The notes under the pieces were generated by a model. The model did not search any database, had not been told where the DNA came from, and saw only the letters and a list, made by a program, of their open reading frames with translations. This document shows, one piece after another, positions 52,810 to 64,000 of a stretch of DNA of 64,000 nucleotides. Source of the DNA: Megalobrama amblycephala (lineage: Eukaryota; Chordata; Actinopteri; Cypriniformes; Xenocyprididae). The stretch lies in NCBI RefSeq assembly GCF_018812025.1, contig NC_063058.1, positions 23,219,797-23,283,796 of the forward strand. The letters are read 5' to 3'. Within the stretch, counting starts at the first letter, position 1. Each line of letters begins with the position of its first letter. The position numbers and the translations under genes are program-made.

Positions 52810-55800
52810 CTGTATTGAAGGCAAAACATGAATTTCAAATAGTTTCAACAGCACATCATTGTATTTACATGTAATTGTTTAATATGATCTAAAAAAAAAT
52901 GTCTCTTTATCATTTCATATAAATTCAATATTTTATGTAACTTACCTTAGAACTATGTTGAGACTCTGTTCTGATTGGAATCCCTGTGTTTTAAGGATAA
53001 TGAAAAGAAAAAGAGAAATGTAAAACACATCAGACAAAAAAGAGCGTTAGTTAATGCAGTTAAATCAATGAAAATTCTGTAAAAATTATATTTTTACAGT
53101 TATATAAACATTAGAATGTTCACATTATTTAAGGACACAAAAAAATGAGAGTCATTTGTACTTCTAGTTGATGTAGTGTTGGTCAGCTTGATGTATAGCA
53201 GTAATATCACCAATGTAAACTGCTCTCATGATCGAGAAATACAAGTAAATCATCAAATATAGGGCCATTTGTCTATTGTATATATCATGGCAATATGCCT
53301 TGAGATGGATTGTAAAATGGATAATTTACCAAAAAAAAGAAAACATGAAGACCAGCCTATTTCATGTATATGCCATTAAAGGGATAGTTCACCCAAAAGT
53401 GGTTTATGTTTTACTCACACACGTTGTTCTTAATTGAAATCTTTCTTTCACGAAAATGATATAAGATGGGAACTGCTGGTTTCAAAAGGATGCAAAGTCC
53501 CCATAAAATTAGTCCACACAAAACTTTGTTTGCAAATGGTAGTCCCTATTCATTGCTGTGCAAGTATCCAGATGCCCTCACTCCGCAGCTGCTATTTTTA
53601 TGTGTATACTGTCAGCAACAGAAAAGGAGAACACCAAGATAACAGTTCAGAATATTTATTAGTAGGTAAACAGGAAGATCAGCTGAAGCACACAGGTAAG
53701 TAACAGCAGTCAAGATCAAGGCCCTCTTTTATAACTGTTGCGTAGGCACAAAGCAGGCCCTGAAAGAGCTGTATGCAACTTCCTATGTAAAAGATGGAAT
53801 TTATAAAAACAAACTTGATGGGAAAATGTGCACTCTTGCTCACAAACTCTGACCCATGCGTGCAAACTCTTTAACTGAGAAAAGTAATGAAGTAAACAGA
53901 ACGATTTTAAACTTCTTTTTGACACATTTCATATTCCACTTTCATTAATGGCGATAAGCACTGACATGACAAAGTCATTACGCAGAAGTTAAACAAAAAT
54001 GATTTGAATTTAGTGGATGTGCTACTTTTAGCAAGAATGATGATCAGTGATGCACACTTACTTTGATAGTGGTTACTTCGGTGGTCAAATATAGAGGTCT
54101 GGGGTGAGTTTCCCGAAAGCATCGTTGGTGAACCATGGTCGTTAGTCCCATTAAACTCTATTGGTAACGACGGAATTTGCGACCATAGTTCGCTTTGGGA
54201 AACGCACCCCTGTGCGGGACTGTTTTTTTCGTCCCACTCCCGCAAGGTTCTATTCCGCACGCACCCGCTTCCACCTAAAATTCACTGTGTTCACCTGCTA
54301 TCTGCATAGTGATTTTCTTCCCGACCCATCGGGTCCCGCTAAATTTAGATTGTTTCCAGAATCTCGCATTTAAACTTCCCCTAAAGAAAGAGTGATTGGG
54401 GATAACACATATAAAATGTTGCATAGCATAGGCCCCTATACAAGATTTTTATTTGTTATTTGTCTTATGATGCTATCAACACCCTTAAAGCTGAATATCA
54501 CAGAGAAATTAGGCTAATTTAAATAGCATACAACATGACCCTCAAAACTAGGCTAAGCCAAAATGAAATCTTTTTACAGAACAGAATGACGCTGACTGAC
54601 AAGCGTTTCAGAACATCTCTTCTCCAAAATCCGATCACAAAGGTTGATTGTTCTCTGAAGGTGCACTCGTGTAAACCTCTAATGCAAAGAACATCTTGCC
54701 AGCATATACCTTTTATAATGGCTATTGATCATTAAAACTGACATTTAACAAAAAGAGACAGGGTTGTGTTTTATATTTCTATTACAGTGAAGATAATCAG
54801 AGTATGTATTAATATGTTTAATATTTTTGAAATGTAAACGTAAAGAGGCAGGATTGTTTAATATTTCGTTTTGTTATAAATAGGCTACTATAGGCTATAT
54901 AGACATTGAAGATAATCAATGAACGTGTTCCCTGAACCACATTTTTGAGGCTATTAATATGTTTTTGTTTGTTTGTTTTTTAAATAAAATGAAAAGAGGC
55001 AGAGTGTTATTTTATAACACATTTCGTTTTATTGTTGCCTAAAATATACATAGCCTACAGAGATAACGGGGGAAGCCAGTTATCACAGGGTTCCCACGCG
55101 ACTTGAAAGTACTTGGATTTCAGACACATGAATTCAAGGCCTGGAAAGTACTTGAAAACAAATATTGGTCCTTGAAAGTGCTTAAATTAAATTTGAATAG
55201 ATATATTCATACATGCATTAACGTTACATTCATTAAAATCGTTACCATGGTGAAAAGCCTAGAGGAACGGTTTCTTCACGACCAATTTCAAAGTTCCGTT
55301 CGACTGTCGCTAGGGGGCAAAATGTGACAATCGGATGCGGATGTCGTGTGCAGTGGAAAGGCGGCTTTATAGGGGTGTGCACCCAGATTGACAGCTTGCC
55401 CACCCAGTCAGATCCAGGAAATACATTTTTTTTTTTTTTTAAACAAAACGTTTTCTAACGTTTAACAATTTGTTCAATAACTTTTTTAAATTTGATTTGT
55501 TTTCATGCATTAAAACCATTAAAAATCTTAATAAGAATATGCTAATTCGTCTCTTCTTCAGTTACGTCACATCACATGATAGTAGCCTGTTGTTCTTCGC
55601 GTAAATATCTGGATTTCAACCAGTAGCACCCTTTTTATGTTAAAAAAAATGGCTAACCCACTATCTATGATGCATTTAATAAAGAAAAACGTCTTGGCAA
55701 AGATGACAGGATGCCGTAACAACTTTTATGGTTTGAACGACAACTAACAGATAGGCTAAATGAGTTTATGACGATATCAACATCTTCAATTCAAAACCCA

Positions 55801-58800
55801 GCCGACTCTGACTTGTTTAGAACAGACATCAGCCATACAAGGTAAGCAAGGTAATGCAATATTTTTTGCATGTAATATTTGTGAGCAAGAGGTTTTCTGA
55901 AATGTACACATATGTCAGTGGCGTAACTAGACAGTGCAGCCGCACTGGGGCCCGTGAGGCGTGGAGGCCCGCAACGCACGTGTGTCCTGCCCGCCACATC
56001 GCAAGCGGCCCTGGCGACGAAGTGACTATATTAATATAAATATAAATATTAATAATACAATTTAAGTAGTGCCAAGATTCTTCAAAGCAGCGAATAAATA
56101 CATAAATTCACCAAGAGTGATCGTGTATTGTAATGGTCTAGTGGTAGAATTTTTAGCAAGCAGTTCTGGGTTCTAATCCGCCCTCATATCTTTTTTCTCC
56201 TCTCATTAAAACATTAAGGTGTTCATCAGTGATTGTACATCAAGAGCAAGGACACGTTGTGTGCATTTTGTTTTGTGCTTTTACCAGAACGAAACGCTCG
56301 ATTGTCTGTGTGAAAACTGCGCATGTGCACAAGCGCCAAGAGAACCGATAACAGCAGCAACACTGGCCATGATTTCAGAAACAACACATTCCAGCAGATA
56401 GATCGCTTCTTATTTAACACAGACCTACAAATTTCTTATCAAATGGAGATGTTTCTTTCTTTTAGGTGTTATTCGCTGTGTTTAAGTTCATTTTTGAGAC
56501 GTTTAAGAAAGATTCTCGCAGAGAGACAGCTGAAAGCGCACCCTGTTTTTTTATTTTACTAAAGCACAAGGCTTTGTTGTTATTGTGAGCGTTCACAAAT
56601 AAAAGTAGACCATTTGTAGTCTTGCACTAATCTGTAGGCTATCGCCAAAAATGACAGAAGGCCTGTTTAAAAGTTGTTTCTGTCATGAGGAAAAAATTCA
56701 CCAGAACACGCCGGCGCTTTCATCGGCCAGAGGGACAAAAATTTAGCCAATTTAGTTTCATATTTATATTTAGCCATTCAGCTTTAGCCTAATATTATTT
56801 TTTAAAGTTCACCTTTGTTGATTATGAAAAGTGAATAGCATGACGGATGCGCAATGTCGGGAGGCATGCAGAGGGTCAGACATGAGTTTAATAATAATAA
56901 TAATAATAATGTTTTATTTATTTAGCCTTTCAAGAACCCAAGGACGCTTTACATGAAGTTGCTAGATAACATGAATACATAGACAAGTATTCAGTCAGTT
57001 TACAACACGTGATCGACCGATGGAACAGACAAAGAAAGTTAAATAAACTTACAAAAACAAGCATAGAGCTGGAAAATTGAGACAGACAATCAATTAACAA
57101 AACATAATGTGAATAAGTGAGTTTTGAGAGCAGTTTTAAAGTCTGAAGAGTAGAGACGCTTGTGGTAGTTTGTTCCAGAGCTTAGAAGCTGATAAGTTTG
57201 ACCATTTCATTAAGTTTTGTTTTATAGTAAGCCTTTCTTTAAAGTGAATTTCGTTTTGTAGAAATTGTATCTTAATTTCAATCAATGTTTCATCAACCAA
57301 TTGCCTATATTTAATAAATAGGAAGAAAACCAAGAACGTCGGGTGTGGAATGGATTGAAGTGCGTAACCCATGTTTCCGCGGACTTTGAATAAGACTGAA
57401 GCAAAATTCTGTTTTTATTGAATTTCTTAAAAAAATATTACTTAATTAATTGATAAGATATTGTTGGTCTAACAATATATTTTAGTTGGTCTAAATTAAG
57501 TAAGTTAGACACAAATTTGCGTAAGGTTCCCTTCTAGACAAGCGCGTATGTGCTTGTATGTGCCTCATAACTGTGCAGCAGGGGGTCCTTCATTACTATG
57601 TTACGCCACTGATATAAGCCACTTGTATGGCAGGTTGTCGATACAGTACTCAGGGTTGCTCAAATTCGTTATTTCAAATAGGCACGCGGCAGCTGCGCTC
57701 ATAATGAAAGTGACGCGCATGCAGTGCGTTTTCAAGGCGCATCAAGATATTTCCAAATATGTGATTATTATTTATTATTTTTAGGTTATTCTTTGTAATC
57801 GGTTGGTGCTGTTGCTAATGTTGTAACTGCAAGTTTTGTCTTGTTCTTATCTCGTTCTAGATTTACTTGAATTGATATTGTCACGTAATAGGCCTATTGT
57901 TATTAAATGCCATACCTTGACTTTTTGTGAATTGACGCCACTGAGGGACGGCCCATCATATTTTTTCCCTCCCAAATTACGCCAGTTGAAAAAACATGGG
58001 ATGATGCGAATTATTCTGGCCCACCCACACTTTTAGAGGCCCACCCACCATCCACTTTCTGCATACAACGGCAGTGATGTCTGGCGCTCATTGAAGTATA
58101 TGCGTGAGACATCACTGCCGTTGTCAGAGCGTGATCAGACATCACTAAACAAGTGCTGAACGCAGTTGGACATAGTGGTGTATTAGAGGTAAAAAATAAT
58201 ATAAATACTGTTCGGTTTCTCACACAAACCGATCGTTTCGTGTCTTAGGACATCAATGTGTCGTCACGAGCCACACGGTTTAATTTGGATTTGTCTATGG
58301 AAGTGTTTTCGACTCTTATTGTTCGAGTTCCCATTCACTCGCATTGTAAGACTGACAGACGGCAGTGGTTGGAGTTAAAAATCATCATTTGTGTTCTACT
58401 GAAGAAACAAAGTCACCTACATCTTGGATGCCCTGTGGGTAAGCAGATAAACATCAAATTTTCATTTTTGGGTGAACTATCCCTTTAAGTATTGTAAGAG
58501 GTCTTTCATGACGCTCCATATGCTGGGATGTGAATTTGATAGGTGCTTGATATAAAATAAACGTTGCTTAGTTGAGTCTGGTGTTCATGAAAGAGTGGGA
58601 ACCCTGTTATCAAGTACGCTGTTGTTCCATTTGCAGAATCACCGGACTTGTGTCCTCCCGTTCACGGGAGTTTGTTCTCCTGAGTCGTACTTTGCGAACT
58701 TGGTATTGAGAAACACTTCGAGGCTTTCATCAAATTGTGCCAAAAAACGGTTTGTTACTCATCTTTTAACACAGTGCGTGTTAGCAATATCTGGTGGTCA

Positions 58801-61800
58801 GACTTGTTTTCTCCACCATATGTAACAAATCATTGCAGAGCAGATCTACGGTTGTGACCAAACAAAGCTTCGGAAGTCCGTGACATACGGAATCACTCTT
58901 GCCTTGGATCAGTTTTATCTAATCTGATCTAATCTCAGCTAAATTAATTTGTGACAATGAGACCACAACTCATGTCATGTGTAGCCTATTCAACGGATTA
59001 TTATACAATGATGTGATCATAATTGACGTGAGTAGTTGAAAAAATGTTTGCTCCATCTTAAAAACTACGTTTGGATTGTTTTCAATCCCAAGTTTGAACT
59101 TTAAACTACACAAAAGTTACTTATTTTGTCTGTCAGCTTCTAGTTGTGTCAGTCGAGTCAAATATGTGTTATGATGAGATAAAGAGTGTGTTAATTGGCC
59201 TGCTTGTGAACTTCTGTTTATTTTATTTAAGACATCTCATGCAACATCGTTGCCCTGTATGCTAATCAGCCTTTTGGTGCTGTTTGTCCCAGGTATGTTT
59301 TATTCGGTTTTGTCATGTTCTGTGTTAAAATAATATTAGCCCTAATTGAGTGTTAGCTGTTAGCACATGTGCTATCCTCTCGCACATGCTGAAGTGTGTA
59401 ACTGTGCCACTTTAGGGCTGTGTTCTTCTTTCTAATTATTACATTTATATAAAATATGTAAAATATTGGTCACTTGAGTTTAGTTTCTCTGTATTAATGT
59501 GAATTAATGAGTAATGAGAACAGAGAAAGTGTTTTATACTTTATTTTCTTTAATTTTGTCCACTATATGTTCACAATCACTTTGTAAAAAGATGTAAGCA
59601 GCAGAGTCTAATATGTCATCCTGCTGTTGAGACTTCTCATGCAACATCGATGCACTGTATGCTAATCAGCCTTTTGGTCGTGTTTGTCCTAGGCCCAGTA
59701 AAGAAACCTTGAGTGACCGTCCACCTGATCTTAGAGTGAATTACTCCACACACACACAAACAGTCACATATGTATGCACTGTGTTTCCTGAAGGAAACAT
59801 ATTATGTTCTTAACCACTGCCCTGTATTGTGATAAAACTTACTATAAATCTGACCTTAGTACTATTCATAAGGGACTAGCTTTCTAAATGATGTTTGAGT
59901 TACAGTTCTTATCACTCAACATCTGACATTTCATGTACTGATTTGGACAGGACTAACATCTCCGTGTTTATCACAGAGATGGAAATGTGTGTGTGTTGGA
60001 TGTGGGCGTTACAGAAGCTCACGTGCTGTATTTACATGCATCATTTATGACGTATAAATGTTTTAATTAATTATTTATTGTTTATAATAAACCCAAATAT
60101 GTGAGTAGTGAAATCTAGTATCTTACTCTTATTTGACACCTTTTTTTTTCTTTTCTTTTTTGCAGTTTTTGTTCTGCTAATGAAAGAAAGTCATACAGAT
60201 TTAGAACAACGTTGGTGAGTAACTATCACTTTAAACTGATATATAATAAAAACAATTCCAGCTTATACTCACAGGGAGAAAACACATGTAAAATCAGCAC
60301 AGATACGGCAAAGAAGCATTCAGAGGGAAATATGATGATTCTCAGATCTCCCACTGCACGTTCACCATTAACTGAGGATGAGAATGAAAATATTACACAA
60401 TAACTTCATTCATTTGTGTTAAATATTTAAATCCTGGCACCACAAAACACTGAACAACCGTCTACAAGATAGTTTTCACTCACTTGTTGTCAGTATCAGT
60501 TCTGTCAACAGTACAACAGCATTCAGGAAAACAAGACCAACAGCTCCAATCAGATACACAGGAACAGTATTGGAGAAATCCTCTGCCATGTAGTCTAAAA
60601 CATTAAGGAAACAAACAGTAAATTGACAAATTTTCTGCTACAACATTGGTTGTAATTGGTTAATTATATACTGATAACTTGAAAATTAACTGGTTATCAG
60701 AGTCCATGAAGTTCTAATGAGTAGAATTAGTACATTTTTCTAATTTATTACACAGGTCTCTGGAATACTTGATTGTGATTATCACTCGCTGGATTCAGCG
60801 ATCCAGTCCTGTTTCTTGTTCTAAAGATTTTGGATTTTTGCATTCCTGCATTTGTTTGTGAGAGAGCCAATTTTTTAAGAAAAAAAAAGAATAAGTAATT
60901 TATTCCGTAGCTTTTATTTCAACATGAAAAGTACTTTTTTGCATTTTTTCATCTTACGCACATTAAGTATGTTCAGAAGCCCAAATGTACATGTTTGAGA
61001 TGCAAAAACCAAAAATGTTTGTTTTGCATCAAGCATACGTTTCATCTTCAGTTATAAATTTCACCTGACATTTTTAGCTCAAGAAGTCTGTCAGCAAATC
61101 AAAGGAAGCATATTGAGGTAGCTACAGTAAGTTGGTTCCACCCCCTCCCCCTAAAAAAAGTCTATATTAATTATTATTGTCCATTTTGTTTTTTAGAAAA
61201 GAAAATACATCTCTCTGAATGTAATGCAAGAGTATTGGACATCCAAAGATGATACTTAAAAAACTACACAAAGTGAACATGATGGTAACCCATATGACCT
61301 ACAACATAGACGTGTGTAAGAAAAACACTAATATTGTAAACTTTACCATCATTTTCACTTTGTGTGGTTTTTGATGTGGTCCCATACACTTACATCATAT
61401 GGACTAAAATTCTTTGTTTGTGTTCATCTGAAGAAAGAAAATCTTATACATCTGGGAAGGCATGAGGGCAAGTACTGTAAATGACAAGTGAATTTTCATT
61501 TTTGGGTGGAATATTCCTTATCCTTAAAGAGCAAGAGGTGAGACCAGAAACTAGATACTACATGGACAGCTAACGGCTATATCTAAATGTATATAACACA
61601 AAATAATGAAAAGATGTTTTGGTTGATGCATGAAAACAAACATCTTTGGTTCTTGCATGTCAAGCATATGTTTGAGCTTACATTAACATATTTAATGTGC
61701 GTAAGAATGCCAAGCAGGACGAGGCTGAGGGACGTGAGTGATAATGAGCACCACCTGCACACTGGTCTTGAATCTCAAGGAGCTCGGAAGCATAAAAGGG

Positions 61801-62927
61801 GAGCAACGACAGTGAAGGACAAGAGAGGACCAGGCCTGGATTTATGTTATGCAACAAGTACTTCTCCAGTTGAAATAAATTTGTAAGGAGTAATAAGTAC
61901 TGTTTTATCTTCAAAAAATGTAATCAAGTACAAGTATTCAGTTTAAATTGCACTTAAAGGTGCTACAGAGGATCTTTTCGTCGACTGAGAAACCAAAGAC
62001 TGTTACTGAGTTTTTGAAATGAGCGCATGCGTAAGAACAGCCCCCCTCCTTCACAGCTCATTTCAAGGGAACGCCTCCCAAAACTCATGCACGAGTATTG
62101 GAACACGAGTGTTTACCACCGGCATTCGCTGTGTCGTGTTAGTGGATTCATTATGTCGGACTCACCGCAGGTAACTCATAATCTGCAGTTGTTACTCCTG
62201 TCTCCTGACAAAAACATTGCATGCGGCGCCTGTGGAGTGTGGAAAGTTACTGGAGCGCGCAGCCGCGCTCGTCTCTCACAAGGAATGTCACGGCAGTGAT
62301 TGACAAGCCAGAGGGCCAATCGTTTACGCGATGATCGCATAAACGATTGGCTGATGTTTTTAAGGCCCTACCTCGTGCACAGATGATGTATATTAATATT
62401 ATTCCTTTCAGTGCACCTAATAAATAGTCTTTTATCAGTTAGTAAAGACAGTTTCAAGTAATATTGCAAAAATGTATAAAACAAAACATCCTCTTTAGCA
62501 CCTTTAAGTACAAACCCCCCAAAATAATACCTAAGTACAGTAATCAAGTAAAATTATTCAAGTATTTTAAACCCCTGCACATACATATATGCCTCACAAA
62601 ATATTTCATGCAATTGTTCATTTGAATCTGATTGATGATTAATTAGAAGACATAATAAATATCACTGACAGTGAGAGAAAAGAGAAACGGGGGCAGAATC
62701 AGAGGTTGTGAGAGCCAAAGGTTTATAAACAATTCATCTGATTGGATGGAACAGAGAATCAAGATGAAGTAGTCATGTGACCTTATAATGAGTGAAATAA
62801 CTGAACCAGATGCTCAAACATTCTTATGTTATGATTATTAACATGTTACCTGGTGAATGGCTGGGCTGGTTTTCTGTCACGCCATCCTGTAAGCTGCTGA
62901 TTGTAGAGTCGAGGCAGAACAGCTTAC
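52744..62927 (-). CDS. Gene B: 3' part of a tandem paralogue of gene A
   Basis: Minus-strand exons 62927-62850, 60594-60484, 60371-60273, 52983-52946 and 52809-52744. The first three match gene A exons 13-15 almost base for base, including flanking intron. The last two are the cytoplasmic tail, which for gene A is off window. With the single carried-in base the five exons total 393 nt, exactly 131 codons including TGA, so the frame closes cleanly. Predicted content: linker, helix 10, helix 11, then a hydrophilic tail (IPIRTESQHSSK and TAGGAHEMKPLSAPDSLIPQ) with no ITIM, ITAM or B30.2. The gene's Ig and remaining TM exons must lie above 64000. The stop at 52744 lies 3.4 kb before gene A's start codon, so the two are head to tail. 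Confidence 0.75.
52946..52983 (-). CDS. Gene B penultimate tail exon
   Basis: 38-nt exon, acceptor AAAACACAG, donor G|GTAAGT. It enters in phase 1 (IPIRTESQHSSK) and leaves in phase 0, the only change from the all-phase-1 rule seen in these genes. Small tail exons after the membrane region are common in butyrophilin-type genes. Confidence 0.6.
53380..53700. mobile_element. Left end of a TTAA-type element (AGGGATAGTTCACCC)
   Basis: TTAA at 53376-53379 followed by AGGGATAGTTCACCCAAAA, a common fish TIR. No nested right end found; probably truncated. Confidence 0.5.
53701..54100. other. Gene B intron, unassigned
   Basis: No gene seen. Confidence 0.35.
54101..54210. mobile_element. 110-bp palindromic MITE
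   Basis: GGGGTGAGTTTCCCGAAAGC at the left and TTTGGGAAACGCACCCC at the right; the whole is close to a perfect hairpin (GACCATAGTT, ACGACGGAA). Confidence 0.75.
54211..55079. other. Gene B intron, unassigned
   Basis: No gene; AT-rich with short direct repeats of AAAGAGGCAG type. Confidence 0.35.
56131..56200 (+). mobile_element. tRNA-like SINE head
   Basis: TGGTCTAGTGGTAGAAT (box A) and GGTTCTAATCC (box B), 20 bases apart. No intact tRNA fold. Confidence 0.4.
56880..57372 (-). mobile_element. LINE-like 3' tail with (AAT)n
   Basis: (AAT)n at 56889-56912 followed by a block with TTTATTTATTTAGCCTTTCA; a minus ORF at 57372-57136 includes SKLWNKLP. Looks like a LINE 3' end on the minus strand. 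Family uncertain. Confidence 0.35.
58065..58124. repeat. Perfect 18-bp hairpin
   Basis: ACAACGGCAGTGATGTCT at 58065-58082 and its exact complement at 58107-58124 with a 24-nt loop. Confidence 0.85.
58230..58484. mobile_element. Right end of a TTAA-type element
   Basis: Ends TTTTTGGGTGAACTATCCCT followed by TTAA (58485-58488). Left partner not within the enclosing element. Confidence 0.5.
58613..60246. other. Gene B intron with a 64-bp direct repeat
   Basis: 59232-59294 and 59629-59693 are near-identical (TCTCATGCAACATCG, TGTATGCTAATCAGCCTTTT), 397 bp apart. A plus-strand exon-like segment (acceptor TTTTTTGCAG, 60166-60214, donor GTGAGTAAC) has no recognisable coding content. Confidence 0.45.
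60273..60371 (-). CDS. Gene B helix-11 exon
   Basis: 99 nt, identical to gene A exon 15. A plus-strand ORF overlapping it is a shadow. Confidence 0.75.
60484..60594 (-). CDS. Gene B helix-10 exon
   Basis: 111 nt with five differences from gene A exon 14. All three amino-acid changes are conservative for a membrane helix. Splice borders are conserved. Confidence 0.8.
60647..61953. other. Gene B intron, unassigned
   Basis: No gene. 61430-61526 ends in a decayed TTTTTGGGTGGAATATTCC repeat end. Confidence 0.35.
61958..62503 (+). mobile_element. TTAA MITE family 2, copy 2
   Basis: 546 bp, termini AGGTGCTACAGAGGAT and ATCCTCTTTAGCACCT, flanked by TTAA (61954-61957, 62504-62507). An internal ORF (62027-62299) shares a run around [14 protein letters not shown] with the other copy. 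It lies in gene B's intron between the linker and helix-10 exons. Confidence 0.75.
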
Positions 62928-63110
62928 CTTTTTAAAGCAGGATCATAGACAAAAGAGAATAAAAATGTTAGAAAAGATATTTTGTTTTAAACTTATCACT
63001 TTGTCACAATGAACATTTCACTCCCAAACCACATGCAGAGATGGAGGGGTTACTTTAAAAATGTATTCAGTTACACATTACTAATTACAAAAAACAAAAA
63101 AAAAACTGGC
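62770..63110. repeat. Duplicated gene segment around exon 13, copy B
   Basis: Partner of 8872-9330, same orientation, containing the gene B linker exon. Confidence 0.85.
62850..62927 (-). CDS. Gene B linker exon (paralogue of gene A exon 13)
   Basis: 78 nt, one synonymous difference from 8966-9043. Same splice borders and phases. Confidence 0.65.
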
Positions 63111-64000
63111 TTATGCATTTCATTTCAGGGATACAGTCACAATATATTTGTCCTTTCATTAAAGTTAGACACAGCAATATTTTGAGGCCTTTGGCGTTGT
63201 GCGCCCCACTGCACAACCCAACTCAATGTTGTGTAAAATATCACTTAGGAGTGAAACACACGGCTGTGACCAGAGACATTTATGATTTTGTGGGAGCTAT
63301 GAATAAAATAAAAATAAATTATAGAATTCGCATGTCTCATTATATTTGTCTTATCGTGTTATTTTAGTGAGTAGAATGAGTAAATTAGGGCCAAATCATT
63401 TTTCAATATTATAGGCTATTAAAAAACCAAGAAACCCATTCTCTCCCAAGTCCTAGCTCATGAATCATATCGCAGCAGCACGCAAAATGACTCTCTTCTC
63501 GTTCTGTTCCGGCTATAGTTTAGGCTTGTGCTAAATAGCAGGCTAACTAAACTAAATGGATATTTATACATCATCTTTTTTAATAAACCCACAACTAAAA
63601 TAAACTAAAGGAGAGGGGGTTTTAACTCTGACGCTTCAGAGGCACAACTCGGAAAAGAGGCGGCTTCCTCTGCATTAGGTAAGTTAGGCCTCAGATGTTT
63701 TTTTGACTCTTTGTATAGCAGTCATTCATTATGAATCTACTAAATGTAGAAGATATGATACATATAACTGTATGAAATGTACAGTATGTGTTATATATAT
63801 ATCCACCATAGACTTTTAGAGGGACTCCCCAAAGTCTCCCCAAAAATGAGAAATGGCCAAATTGTCCCTCAATATTTTACATTCTTGATGCTGCTTTTCT
63901 GCACTTCATCACGTGCAGCTCTGTTTGTTATTTGGATGACATAAAGTTTTAAAAGTTTTTAGGTTGTTCTGTCTTAACAGTCTAACAGCGCTCGTCAATG
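63111..64000. other. Window end, gene B intron, unassigned
   Basis: No exon of gene B could be recognised here; the next expected exon (paralogue of gene A exon 12) should lie above 64000. Confidence 0.4.

Larger units (their letters stand above)
55916..57611. mobile_element. Nested element (CAGTGGCGTAACTA)
   Basis: Ends CAGTGGCGTAA and TTACGCCACTG, fully inside the element at 55086-58606. Contains a SINE head and a LINE-like tail. Confidence 0.6.
55086..58606. mobile_element. DNA transposon (CAGGGTTCCCAC...GTGGGAACCCTG) with 6-bp duplication
   Basis: 3521 bp. Ends CAGGGTTCCCACGCG and AGTGGGAACCCTG, flanked by TTATCA (55080-55085 and 58607-58612). No transposase ORF; contains at least one nested element (55916-57611) and a TTAA-type right end near 58484. 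Confidence 0.75.
60247..60646. repeat. Duplicated gene segment, copy B (partner 909-1303)
   Basis: Direct-orientation partner of 909-1303. Introns are as similar as exons, indicating a young duplication or gene conversion. Confidence 0.9.

Noticed and set aside
53380..58484. AGGGATAGTTCACCC at 53380 and its inverse at 58484, both next to TTAA, as the two ends of one 5-kb element
   Set aside because: The right end lies inside the element 55086-58606 while the left end lies outside it. The two intervals cross rather than nest, so they are more likely ends of two different partial copies.
60212..60403. 63-aa plus-strand ORF
   Set aside because: It overlaps the gene B helix-11 exon on the opposite strand and has no recognisable domain; the minus-strand exon is supported by the paralogue and by splice signals.
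1..64000. CRISPR array, bacterial operon or rRNA
   Set aside because: Tandem repeats found (35-bp, 21/22-bp, 176-bp) are contiguous without spacers, and the sequence has eukaryotic introns and fish transposons throughout.

Overview
The window looks like nuclear DNA of a cyprinid fish (Cypriniformes, zebrafish or carp type). It is AT-rich and full of fish repeats: L2-type LINE tails, Tc1/Tdr-type elements, a DIRS-like gag remnant, TTAA-flanked foldback elements, hAT copies and tRNA-derived SINE relics. No bacterial-style operons, rRNA genes or CRISPR arrays are visible, and long ORFs are rare because the host genes are split into short exons.

Two host genes can be assembled by hand, both on the minus strand and head to tail. 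Gene A starts at 49357 and runs down past 934, with its last exon(s) beyond the window edge. It has 15 recognisable exons coding 653 residues: a signal peptide, two V-type Ig domains of the butyrophilin/MOG/B7 kind, a classical type-I transmembrane segment, and then ten more short exons that nearly all encode one hydrophobic helix each. Every one of its 14 introns is phase 1. Gene B is a tandem paralogue. Only its 3' part is here (62927 to 52744): the last three exons shared with gene A, a 38-nt exon and a terminal exon with a stop codon. The shared exons are nearly identical, one of them 99/99 bases, so the duplication is recent or the copies are being homogenised. A two-Ig receptor head on a membrane body of about 11 helices is unusual for the butyrophilin superfamily and is the main candidate for a poorly described system.

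Layout: 1-900 LINE and MITE remnants; 934-1255 gene A last visible exons; 1260-8965 intron with a foldback, an L2 LINE, a possible LTR and a DIRS-like gag split by a DNA element; 8966-9043 exon; 9044-19088 intron with a TTAA foldback holding a Tc1 copy, and a full Ty3/gypsy element (12107-17398) that itself carries a nested solo LTR; 19089-19424 two exons; 19425-26870 intron that is mostly DNA transposons; 26871-31400 eight-kilobase exon cluster (seven exons); 31401-44304 a 12.9-kb intron of nested DNA elements; 44305-45375 TM1 and the two Ig exons; 45376-49305 intron 1 with LINEs and a 770-bp foldback; 49306-49357 signal-peptide exon; 49358-52743 intergenic; 52744-62927 gene B 3' exons among nested DNA elements; 62928-64000 duplicated intron sequence and unassigned DNA.

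Exon calls rest on splice signals, reading phase, hydrophobicity and comparison of the two paralogues, all done by eye. Element family names are from recognition of conserved motifs, not from database searches.
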